A stretch of 64,000 bases of DNA from Dactylellina haptotyla. Taxonomy: Eukaryota; Ascomycota; Orbiliomycetes; Orbiliales; Orbiliaceae. Shown piece after piece: positions 12,896 to 22,941 of the stretch; the stretch's first letter is position 1, and each line of letters begins with the position of its first letter. The DNA lies in the NCBI GenBank assembly GCA_031310005.1, contig CM062381.1:1054001-1118000 (forward strand), given 5' to 3'. A program made the position numbers and the translations under genes. The notes below the pieces were generated by a model. The model did no database searches. It worked only from the letters and a program-made list of their open reading frames with translations, and was not told the DNA's origin.

Positions 12896-13195
12896 TTTAG
12901 AAATGGTTGTCAGCGAACCAAACGCTACATATATTATTCATATCTCTGCCTCACCACGTATATTTCACTGGACAGATAGTAGTATCCTTGACGTCGATGC
13001 GCCTATAATTCGATAAACTTCAGCTCTATCGTACAAATGAACGAACCGTTAATGGTGAATGATCTCGCCGTTACCTTAACGTCAACGTGTATGGCGTATA
13101 TCATATCTCTCGTGCTCGAAATCGGCAATATAACCTAATTTTAGATAGCAATCCCAAGGGTCCTCCACAAAAACGAATGTTCCAAATAAGCAGTT

Positions 13196-13967
13196 TCATC
13201 GCCGTTTCTCTTCAGCTGTCGGCGACGGGCTCCTGCTGACTTCTCTCTCATCCTTCCCTCTGATTCGCAGCCATTTCTTAGTGCTTAGCTCCAAGTCTTT
13301 ATCCATCTCCTTTGTCGGTTCTTTCCTATGTATGAAGTTACAAAATCCCCCCCTCTGGCAACCTTCGCCCGAATTCAGCCTACAACAGGCTTCTCGAAAG
13401 TCCGTAACGGGTGATAACTCGCAATATATCGGTCTGGCGGCGTACCATCGGTTGTTCAGGTCATCACAAGCTTTTTGCGCGTCTTCTTCGTATTTGAAGC
13501 GTGCGTAGACATTGCCGATTAAGTCTGATCAGGTGGAACTAAGTGTTAGCAATCCCTCCATTATCTCCTACACAGCTACGAGTATTGACTTACGGTCATT
13601 GTTATTGTCACACACAACCAGTTCTTCAATCTCGCCGTACTTGCACATCTCGCACCAAACGTCTTCGTAGAATGCGTCGAAGTGGTTCTGAAGCTGGCTC
13701 GGGTTCATCTTGTTCTTTGGATCGAACGCCGGGTTCTGGTACATGTTTGGGAGGAGAATTGTTTGCGAATAGGACGGTTTGACGTGTTTTCGGGAGCAGC
13801 GGTCACCGTGGCGGCAGGCGCCGATTTTGTAGTAGAAGGAGCCTGTGATATCGAGGAAAGTTAGTTATTGCCTTTTTCAAACTTGGACGTGTTTTTGGAG
13901 GATTAAAAGACTTACAATTGACCTTGTCCTGCTCGGTACCGAAGATGGAGGCGAGATAGTTGGCCAT
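13196..13967 (-). CDS. U2AF1: Splicing factor U2AF small subunit (U2AF35/U2AF23)
   Basis: Three exons (13967-13916, 13842-13594, 13524-13196) join in phase to 209 residues, near the 216 of fission yeast U2AF23. It opens [20 protein letters not shown]. The first CCCH zinc finger (C-x8-C-x5-C-x3-H, ending [11 protein letters not shown]) follows at once. The UHM/RRM-like domain contains [20 protein letters not shown] and [20 protein letters not shown]. The second CCCH finger includes [10 protein letters not shown]. This protein recognises the 3' splice-site AG and pairs with U2AF large subunit through the UHM. The tail is short and basic, without the long RS domain of animals. The start matches the universally conserved N-terminus. 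Confidence 0.96.
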
Positions 13968-14761
13968 TATGTAGATATAACAGGCTGCGCGACTTGAATT
14001 CGAGATATCTGATTCGGGGCTGCGTCTGTTCTGTCGCGATGTTGCGGATGCGATGATGTTCGAGGTAGCGAAGTTGATGCAGGCGACGGGACACAGAACG
14101 AGATTCTTGTGGTTTGCGGTGGCTGACAAAGCCACACCGATGGAATGTGGCTCAGTTCTCGAAAGTTCCAACAGCCAACACATTTTGCTCATTTTAAGCC
14201 TAGTGGCGAGTCAAGCTCCAAAGGTGAATAGCACGATGCTGAACACTCCGCTGTAATCTAATTCAAAATCTCAAACGGAATGGAAGCTCGGAAGTAGGCT
14301 GGCGTTTGCTGTGCAACGGTAGTGGATTACAACTTTTGCGGTTGATGCAGTTGAAGCTATAAAGCACATGATCAACGAGATCCACGATTTGAGGCTTGTG
14401 AACGCGATTTGGTGAGTAGCGCGGGTCATCGGGGAGCTTCAGTAAGAAAATGTAAGATAAACCGCACTTCATTTTTTCCTGGTTCCTTTTTACCTGTCGT
14501 TTCGATGATGCGAAGGTTGACTGTGCACGATTAGGCTTATATTAGGCAATGATAATTACAACAAGCCTTAACACTCTAATTATTTTGCTGATCTTCCGCC
14601 GTCGATACCTGAATGGCAGTGTAGCTCAGATCTACAATAAACATTGGGAATCGGTAAATATAGCGCAAAAATAGAAACAAAATTAAGTGTCAAATTGTAT
14701 TCAGAGGTTAAAGCCTCCAGCATGAGTCTACACACCACTAGCTGCAAATGGGCCAGTGAAA
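13968..14761. other. Intergenic, U2AF upstream region
   Basis: About 800 bases hold the U2AF small subunit promoter (minus strand) and the leader of the small cysteine-containing gene (plus). Minus-strand ORFs extending U2AF upstream read past its conserved start and look spurious. No RNA gene seen. Confidence 0.45.
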
Positions 14762-15046
14762 ATGTGTCTCCAAACCACAGCCTACTCAGCATGTGGTCAC
14801 ACAACAGCCATTCGTTCCACTACGAACCCTTGCAAATTCAAGCGCTGCCAAAAGATAATATCCTCCGGGACACTCGATCAACTTTGCGACTTGTGCACAT
14901 ACCTCGAGCACGAAGCCTACGCTGTCATTGCTGTTCGCGCTCTAAAACATTGGAACAAGACAAAGGACATGCAGGAGTATAAACGCCGAGCGAAATCTCT
15001 AATGGCGAGACCGGTATGGCGATTCGAGAATCAAGTCTACGAATAG
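14762..15046 (+). CDS. Small cysteine-containing protein, MC-x(n)-CGH type
   Basis: Single-exon ORF of 94 residues from ATG 14762. The N-terminus MCLQTTAYSACGHTTA has the spacing MC...Y.ACGH. A CKFKRC pair and LCDLC follow, suggesting metal-binding pairs. The C-terminal half is basic and helical-looking (RALKHWNKTKDMQEYKRR). No signal peptide or membrane helix is visible. Small fungal proteins opening with MC and a CGH motif occur widely in ascomycetes and have no assigned role. The gene at 15717 has the same opening pattern, so the two may be diverged tandem duplicates. An alternative start two codons upstream (GTG) is unlikely. Confidence 0.55.
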   Translation: MCLQTTAYSACGHTTAIRSTTNPCKFKRCQKIISSGTLDQLCDLCTYLEHEAYAVIAVRALKHWNKTKDMQEYKRRAKSLMARPVWRFENQVYE

Positions 15047-15716
15047 AAACAAATCAAGTCCATAAGCTTCGGATATACGGAAAATATATATCTATTTTTG
15101 TCTCAGCGGGGAAATTTACCTTTCTACGGGTTTGGCGCTTCGGGGCATGCGGGACGCCGTTTTATATGTAGTTGGAATGCAACAATACCAACGCATTCCG
15201 GCGGGTATCGGATCCGGCCATTTGCGAGTACTTTTCCGTCGCGTACCGAGTGTTTCATCATTCGTCATTCGGTTCTCGTCAGATTCTGGGAAAGAAGAAA
15301 TATTCGCACGATGTTCGTTTTTGTATTGTCGTTGCGAGGGGAAAAGTTAGCCGGTAGAATCAAAACAATTGTACAAGTTGAGAGAGAGCTTTAAACAGAC
15401 GGGGCCTGCCCAGGGTTACTCGAGGCTCTGGCTTTGATCATATATACAGAGAAGAAACAAATAAAACTTAATCAGTAGTTCCAGTTTTGAGAGTTGAAAA
15501 CATCCTTTATAATTTTCCTCAACTGAAACCACGGTCTTTCGATCTCCTGCCAAATACTAGTCCCTCCACGAAGCAAATATCAGAACTACAGCTGCCAAAA
15601 TCACTGGTATCGCACTACGCCACACCCAGAAAAAGCAGAAAATAGAGACCAATTGATCAAATCTTCTGAGGGGTCCTCCAAATCTTCCACAAAGAAGCGT
15701 ATAGCTTTCCCCGAAA
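15047..15716. other. Spacer between the two small cysteine-containing genes
   Basis: A plus-strand reading at about 15098-15394 contains FGASGHAGRRFICSW, faintly recalling the CGH opening of the flanking genes. It has no clean start and could be a decayed third copy or chance. Otherwise nothing recognised. Confidence 0.3.
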
Positions 15717-16100
15717 ATGTGTATCCAAATAACCACATTCGGGTGCAACCACACCGAGAAGTGTGAATATCTCTGCGCAACCACATCCGCACACCGCGAA
15801 ATAAACCCGATATCGCCCACCACACCCACATTTCCAAACATATCCGCACCGTCTTCTTCATCGAGACTAGATTCATGCTCTCGAACAGTACAACATATCA
15901 CATCAGATCGGTTATGCAGAACATGTACAGAAAGGTATTACTACCATAATAGCGATGCGGAGGTGGATTGCGATGATTGCGCGGAACTATATGGGTGCAA
16001 ACTTTGTGTTCCCGCGAGAAATCATGATGCAGAAATGCCGTGTATGTGCGATCATAGGCCGATGGCAAGGTGCAGGGGTCAGATGGGGTGGGTGAGGTGA
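15717..16100 (+). CDS. Small cysteine/histidine-rich protein, MC-x(n)-CNH type
   Basis: Single-exon ORF of 127 residues. It opens MCIQITTFGCNHTEKCEYLC, matching the MC..T...C.H pattern of the gene at 14762. Further pairs are LCRTC, CDDC, CKLC and CMCDH, giving about 16 cysteines plus several histidines, a density consistent with zinc binding. A Ser/Pro/Thr linker (about residues 33-52) separates the first cluster from the rest. No signal peptide. Function unknown. An intron cannot be excluded, since the C-terminal third has a different texture. Confidence 0.5.
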   Translation: MCIQITTFGCNHTEKCEYLCATTSAHREINPISPTTPTFPNISAPSSSSRLDSCSRTVQHITSDRLCRTCTERYYYHNSDAEVDCDDCAELYGCKLCVPARNHDAEMPCMCDHRPMARCRGQMGWVR

Positions 16101-16975
16101 TGAGCGTAGGTTATATTCCAACTGGGAGATATATAAACCTGGCTAGTGCTTTTGGTATTACCAAAGAAAAGAATTGTAGGACTGGAGTGATATGGAAAGT
16201 GATTGGATATCCTTGGGATTTTATGAATAATGTATCGTGAATCATCTTGATGTTAAATTTTGCCTGTCGGTGTTATCTGAGAACTATATATCATTATCGT
16301 ATTGTATTTGTGTGAGAATAGATACCAGTAACTGAACTGGTTAGCCAATTGCCTAATTTCATCATAATTTCTACATATTTGCTAGCCTTGACATAAGTTT
16401 ATAAACCAACCAGGCCATTTCTAGGACTCTCGCAGGCATGTTATCAGAAATTTCGGTACTATCAAAAGTGGTGTGAGAATCTAGTTGCTTCAGCTGTTCC
16501 TAAGAATCTCCCTACGCTCCGAGGCACCTAAGATTACGGAATAGCAAACAAGCTATATCTAACGATATCCAAAAATTTCCTCGGGAAATGTTCATTCATT
16601 GTCCTTCCATCTGTTATTCACAAAGAGAGAAGTATCTAATTATAGGCGAACGTTCGTGGCTGGAGAAGCAGACGGGTATCGGGCGCTGCTGGATTGAATA
16701 GGTCGGAGAGTGCTAGGTGATGTTGAAGAATCGTAATGAGGATATATGAACACCGAATGAAAAAAAAAAAAAAGTGGTAGTCGTATGATATTACAACGGA
16801 AGGAAAAAACACCCCGTATAAAAATCGTAAAAATGTATAATTGCATTCAAAAACCGGCCAGCAATGGAACAAGAAGCGAGGAAAAGAAAGAGAATTACGA
16901 GTTCTCAACCTTTTAAGCGAAAAACTGATTAGCGGGTACATTCGGTCATGATTGGTGTCGGTTCTGCGGGAGGGG
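16101..16975. other. Intergenic, 3' flank of eL31
   Basis: About 870 AT-rich bases. The part nearest the eL31 stop should be its 3' untranslated region. The minus-strand ORF at 16636-17112 overlaps the eL31 coding region out of frame and is a shadow. Confidence 0.5.
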
Positions 16976-17756
16976 TTAACATACGGTGGTGGTGTGCAGT
17001 CCCTTGGGGTTGGCAATAGCGACAGCCTCGACGAAGCTGTAGAGCTTCTCCTTGGCACCCTCCTCGTCGTTACGTTTTCTCGAGATTCTAACACGGAGAC
17101 GATATGGAACACCCTTGATACCCTGCTTCCAGACTTCCTTGTTCAACTGGGGGTCGAGACGAACGTCGGTTGTACCCTAAAGTTTTGACTTAGTATTTCC
17201 GATGGAGATGATATGATTGTGGAGGGGTGTGTACCATCTGCTGGTGAGCGAACTCCTTGATCTCCTTGATGGCCTTTGGCGCTCTCTTCTTGAAAGAAAC
17301 ACCGTGAACCTATTGCACCGAAAAACGAATCTCGTTAGCCTCCGGATTTTTTATATTGTTGTCCATCCAGTTGTCCCTGGTTGATCCTATTTGTCTGTCT
17401 CATTTTCCATGATATTTTGTCGGGTAGTCAAAATGTATGCCGCTTTGGATTTGGCTATTGTAGGACATCAAATCCCAGCCGGTTGGTCGTGATCGGATCC
17501 CATGTTTGTATATACGAATAGTAAAGTATACAGGGAACGAAGGACCGATGCTTTCTCCAGCTCCCAGCCTCTGAGTGTGACTATTGTCGAGAATGTTTAT
17601 ATTCCGCCTCCGTTTTTTCCAGACAGACAAATAGGTTCCGTAAATCAAGAAGACAAGCAATTAACACCGTACCCTCTTGTGCAAGTGAATCGTGTACTCT
17701 CGGGTAACGACGTCGCTGATGGCCGACCTGCCTGGCTTGGTCTTTGGTGGAGCCAT
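16976..17756 (-). CDS. RPL31: 60S ribosomal protein eL31
   Basis: Three exons (17756-17673, 17309-17235, 17176-16976) join in phase to 119 residues, the normal family length. Conserved segments are [58 protein letters not shown] and [20 protein letters not shown]. eL31 sits near the polypeptide exit tunnel of the large ribosomal subunit. Intron 1 (17674-17672 down to 17310) is about 360 bases, long for this locus. Long 5'-proximal introns are common in fungal ribosomal protein genes. The start ATG opens [12 protein letters not shown], typical of filamentous fungi. Confidence 0.98.
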
Positions 17757-18149
17757 TGTTGGTGGATTTCGGGTGTCGAAAAGGGGAAGAGGTCGAATGT
17801 CTAGTTGAATGTTAGTCGGAAAAGAATAGACGCTCGAGATGTCGAGACCGTAGGTATGGCGGAGGGTACGTACAAGTTTGTCGATGGGTTTGGTGGAAGT
17901 TGACGATTGGCGATAGTAGCTACTAGACAAAGGCCTTTTCCGTGGTGTGTTGAATCTTGGCGTTTAGATGGGCAGCTGGGCAGGGTTTGCACGGTGGGGA
18001 TTAGGGCACGCTTCCAAATCGGGTAGTTTGGATTAGGGTTATGGGCAAACACCTCGAACAGGTCAACTCAACACTTGATGTACTATCATTATCATTATTA
18101 CTATACTATGGCTATGTCGATGGTGATGCGAATGTATGGAGGTATAGGA
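17757..18149. other. eL31 promoter and Artemis-like 3' flank
   Basis: Short spacer holding the eL31 promoter and leader (minus strand) and the 3' end of the upstream repair gene. No separate gene seen. Confidence 0.5.
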
Positions 18150-20812
18150 TTATAGCTCCTCTTCCATTTGATACTTCCATCTTAGAGTGTTGAATACCAG
18201 GTCTCTGCTCTTCTCTGCCCATCTGCCATCGTTCACGGCTTGCATCGCATCCCGAATCGCATCTTTATCCATGCCTCCTGTGATGACTTCCTCTAATGAA
18301 TCTTGCGAGCAGTCCATCTCGTCCACTTTAATCTGATGAGGATGTAGCCCTCGATTGACTACTTTGTTACTTTTCGTTGAATAAGACACAGCGATTCTGC
18401 TTGCAGAGAAACCTATGGCCACTTCATCGTCCACCTGAGTTTCCCCGTATACCTCAACAGGTCTTGGTTGTTCGAGTGGGTGCGATTTTCGTCCGTAAGA
18501 ATCGGATCCGAGGATAGATTTGGAAAGGAGTCTGCCTTCTTCGGTCGCCCTTTCTACTTTCGCTAGTATGCTCGGATCGTAGGGATCGAATCTATCGATC
18601 TGTGTTTCTCCGTGAGGATATGTTGGAGGAGGCGGAATCAAGTCAGTCCCTAGTTTTCGCAAGTTGGGATCGTCCATTTGCGTCTGCCCGTAGATATTAT
18701 CCTCTTGTGATGTATTCTCTTGATATTGCGAACAGGCTTGCTGTGAACTATCCTCCATTCCTGCAGCTCTCCTCTCCGCGAGATCATAGTCTTCATTGTC
18801 ATATTCTCGATCGAGATCCCGCTCGATATCAAAAGCAAACCGACCACCAGTACAGTATTTACCAAATAATTTGCGTATGGAGTCTTTTTGGTACCATGAC
18901 CCATCAGCTGCGACACAAGGGTAAACGTCCTTGGGTGCAAGTGATTTGACAAGTTCCTGAAGCTCGGAAAATGAAGAGTGTCGTGATGCAGGGTAGCCCT
19001 ATATATGACTTCATTAACGCTTATTCGTCGACGAATTCTACAAGTTCAACATACAAACCATGACGGCAGTGGTTGTGAATCTCGACGTGTAGGTTGGTTT
19101 TTAGTCGTGAGGTTATCTTCCTGCCGCGCCAGTATCAATGCCTCGAGGCTCTTCTTTATGATATCAATAAATTCCTCGATTTTCATATCGGACTTCGGAG
19201 TTGACGCATCCAGAGGTAGGCTGAACCCGGCCTTCACCCCTACCTGCTGCATTAATTCAAGCAGCTTTTTATCTTTTATAACCGCCGCTATTTCCACCAA
19301 AATTTCTCCAGAAACCTCACCAATTGCATTGGCTATGAAGTCAAATTAGTTAGTCGTGCTAGCTAAAACGAAGTGACGATTATTGAGTAGTACCATCGAC
19401 GTTCTGCCCGCCTTCCCCGGGCTCCTTTAGTATATACTCCACCCCATTCGAGTCTCGATACCTCGCCACCAGAGGTGATATCTCTACGAGATTTCCTTCC
19501 CGTCGCGCTTTATCTCTACCCTCACACTCCAGCCATCTCTCGCAAGAATGAAACCGGACGGTTTTATCATCCGTGAGAATGGTATCACTCAGTGTACCGC
19601 CTAGCAAGAAGCTGCCATGCTCCCATGCATCTTTCGTCCCGATGGAATTATACAGCCGAAGACGGTAATCATCTAGATGGATTTGGCTATTGAAATAGGC
19701 CGCAAGGGCGACCCAGGCGTCTTCGTAACCCAGAGTCCAGGTGTTTAAATGAAAGATCGTGGTTGGTGGGTACTTTGCGATTTGGGCTAGAAGCTCGGTG
19801 ATACCGTCTGCCTGTTGGCCGTTAGTTTATGGGTATGTAAGCTAGCGAGATAGAGTCGTAACGCACTTTTGGGCTGAAGCTCAAATGAGATGCTTCGAAG
19901 CTGGCATGAGTGGTATCAAGGTATAAGCAGTCGAGAGTCTTGAGACCGCGAAAGTAAGGGAGAAGAATGGGATTTCGTTTTAGCTTTTCGAGCCACCAGG
20001 GTTCAGCTCTGATGTCTCCGGTATATATAATTGATTTTCCGTTGCCTTCAACTAGGAACATTGTTGATCCAGGACAGTGATTTGCCTACGAAACTAGCGT
20101 TAGAATCTTTCCTATGTTAGAGTAGTCTAATGTGCCTCTGAATTACATCAAAAAGAGTTACTCTTATTGTGTACCCGGGACACAACTCGATTTCAGTTGG
20201 TGTTTCCAAAGGAAGGTCTCTCTGGAGCAAGATAGGGTCAGTCTATTGATATAAAGTCTCCGAATTGGGAGACATACGAGTATTCTTTCGCGTTTTGCAT
20301 AATCCAGGTAGGAGTATTCATGACTCTCGACCAACTTCTTCGCATAATTGATTCTATGAAGTCTCCTCTCGAGTTTGAGGAGAAGGCCTTTTGTAGCAGA
20401 AGAGCAGTAGATAAACGGAGCTCGATAACTTTTACCCGCTAATCCGTTGAGATGGTCCCTAAAGGCTGTTAGCAAGAATATAGACCTGAACTTAGGTACT
20501 TTGGTATCGGTTTCTTACGAATGGATATGTGACAGAAAGTTGGCTAGTGAAGGTAGAGCACCGTCGACTTTCCTAAAATAGTCGACTATACAATGCATAT
20601 TAGTCGTTATTTGCACCGTATTACCAGTTGATTTCAAATTACATACATTGGATCTGGGGGAACTCTGTGCATTTCGTTAGTCTGTGATTTCGTAGAGCAA
20701 GTATTATAGCGAACTGTTAACTAAACCTTTCACAATGCCGTTAAAGGTGGACTAAGATATATTAGCGGCGAAGCCCCAACTGTGATCTCTCTAGAGAATG
20801 AAAGCTCACCAT
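18150..20812 (-). CDS. Artemis/SNM1-family metallo-beta-lactamase DNA repair nuclease
   Basis: Ten exons join in phase to 710 residues: 20812-20810, 20751-20727, 20664-20647, 20585-20519, 20458-20278, 20221-20147, 20085-19867, 19811-19394, 19332-19055 and 18998-18150. Exon 1 is just the ATG, giving MSTFNGIVKEFPQIQ. The metallo-beta-lactamase core shows SHIHSDHLNGL (HxHxDH), ANHCPGSTMF and IIYTGDIRAEPWW. A beta-CASP region follows, with PASRHSSFSEL near residue 430. Such enzymes are 5' exonucleases/hairpin endonucleases in end joining or crosslink repair. The catalytic domain starts at the N-terminus with no ubiquitin-binding finger, favouring Artemis over Pso2. The C-terminal tail carries a cluster of SQ/TQ sites, including three copies of a (H/Y)G-[EQ]-TQ-[IMV]-D motif. 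Divergent with RPN13. Confidence 0.9.
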
Positions 20813-21283
20813 TTTCAATCTTTCGGCTTGGTATTAGTTGGAAATCATCTGCATGGGCCCTCAGCATATTCGGATGAAATCAAGATGGCGCTAATGGCGA
20901 ATAAGAAGAGATGAATTTATATATAACAGAACACGGAGGCTGTATAGAGAGCGCGAGGGTTCAACGTGTCTTAGAAGAACGACACTGCCTTTAATATTCT
21001 TATCCCACGTCACCATAATTCAAACCCGCCCGGGTGACTCTGTTGGAACCGGCTCAGCTGGCGCTGATGTGCATGTCCTCATACATTTTTCAGCGTGTTG
21101 AATTTTGTGAGTTGTTTGTTGGTCGACGCGTTTGCGGTGGTGGAGCTGGCTGCTGCTACCCGAGCTTGCTGCTTTGCCTCATTACAGCACCTCTCGTCAT
21201 TCACCGAAACTTCACCTTTGTCCCTTCTCTAGCTACCAAACATCCACGAATACCCATCACGAAACCTCATCCTACATCCAGCC
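20813..21283. promoter_or_regulatory. Divergent promoter, Artemis-like / RPN13
   Basis: 470 bases separate the two divergent start codons, so both promoters must overlap here. CT-rich sequence precedes the RPN13 ATG. No specific factor site is asserted. Confidence 0.5.
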
Positions 21284-22941
21284 ATGGAGACCTTAATAAA
21301 AGTCAAAGCCGGTCGATGCTTCCCGGACGTGGGTTCACCATCTACAACATCCCCGCCTTCCTTTCCCTCCAACCTTGCTGACCAACCACGGTGCCTTTTA
21401 GTCAGGTAATCCTAGACGCCTCGTCCCCTCCGACGTCCCAGGCGAGATCCAGATCGTACTCTCCCGCGAAGACGGTACACATCCCCACGGTTCTGTCCTT
21501 GTTCTTTACGTACGCAACCTAATACGTGCTGGTTAGAGCTATTGCACTTCAAATGGGTTCCGCGCTCCGGCCACTCAGACAGTGAAGAGGAATTCGACCT
21601 TCTCCTCTTTCCCGGAGACGCCAGCTTCGTCCCTTATCTGAACGCGAATGGCGCACCATCTGACGGCCGGATATCCGTTCTCAAGTTTCTCAGTAGTGAT
21701 CAGAGACACTTCTTCTGGTATCAGGTCAAGAACGAGGGTCTGAGCGCTGGCGAGTTCTCGCAGAAGGATCGGTTGATTACTAAGAAGATTGACCGGTAAG
21801 GTTTTACCCTTCCTACCGTTTGTCTAATTGCGATAAATTTATGATGGCTGAGAGGAAAGAAATGGCTGACTGTGAAATCAACAGATTAATCCTGTCCGGC
21901 GGCGATCTCGAGGGCGTTACGGACGAAGAGCTAATGGCCGACCAGATGGAGCTTGACGATGAAGCGGCACCGAGTGCCGGAGAGAGCAGCAGGCGGGGAG
22001 GTGCAGATGGTGGTCGAGCGTAGGTCCATTCATTCGCCCTTGTGAATTGTACCCGTCTATGAGGAGCTATACGAACCCTGAAGGAATTGCTTTTGCTCCG
22101 GTATTCCACCCTTCCAACCCTTTATCCGATTCCTTTTCTAGCACACCAAGAAAAGAGGGAGGACACCCGCCACGTCGGGTCCTTTCGTCTACAAAATACC
22201 TTTGTAGTGGGAGCTTTTCAGATATCATGATCAAAGGGGTGGGGCCATCTTTCCTCTTCCCTATTACAGAAAGGGAAACTGTAGAAATATATTGAAAAAA
22301 TATCACTAGAAGGGGCAATAGCGGGGAGGGAGTTCATTTTGAAGACGAGCTTTTCTTTTCTTCTTTCACAGCGGGCTACAAAATGTTACGTTTAGCATCA
22401 CAAATAAATGACATAAGCTTACTTACTCTCCTCCTAATGGGGGCAATATAGAAGTGACTTCCAACCGCCAAATACCATCCCCACGAGTGGTCAAGGGCAA
22501 TCACAATCCGACCTTGTCGCTTCTCTGATTCGTGGCATCTCAGTGCCTGGTGGTGGCAGCGGCGGTCCCGCGCAGCCTCGAGGATTCCTCACACTGCCAA
22601 GTCTTCTCCAACCCACCGCAATAACAACGGTTCTTGAATCCAAACCTCTTCGACAGAAATTATTGACAAATTTGCCTCCAGCGCTGACGGCTGATGTGAA
22701 GTCGGAGTTTGAAGAAAAGGATCTTTTGAGGAAGGTCTTGCACAGTCCGCAATTCGCACAGGCGACGGCAATGTTAACTGTGGCTTTGAGGGAAGGAGGG
22801 CTGCGAGGAGTGGCTGATAGTCTGGGGGTTAAGCTGGATTTGGCAAATGCGGGGGCACAAGGTGGAGTGGAGATCTTTGTCGAAAGCGTAAAGAAGGAAG
22901 CCGAGGGGGAGGACGATGAGGGGGATACCACTATGTCATGA
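21284..22941 (+). CDS. RPN13: Proteasomal ubiquitin receptor Rpn13/ADRM1
   Basis: Five exons (21284-21328, 21402-21474, 21537-21795, 21885-22019, 22452-22941) join in phase to 333 residues. The N-terminal Pru domain (about residues 5-125) reads METLIKVKAGRCFPD, then ELLHFKWVPRSG, FDLLLFPGDASFVPY and GRISVLKFLSSDQRHFFWYQ. It binds ubiquitin and Rpn2. An acidic/Gly linker leads to a C-terminal DEUBAD-like helical domain (about residues 200-320: LASLIRGISVPGG, KDLLRKVLHSPQFAQATAML), which in other species docks the deubiquitinase UCH37. The last intron, 432 bases, is far longer than its neighbours. An alternative acceptor at 22487 keeps phase and would drop 12 residues. The first exon-intron boundary (donor at 21329) is the least certain. 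Confidence 0.9.

Noticed and set aside
20810-20867. Longer first exon for the Artemis-like gene starting at ATG 20867
   Set aside because: It would put the conserved STFNG sequence out of frame; the ATG at 20812 joins in phase and matches the family N-terminus.
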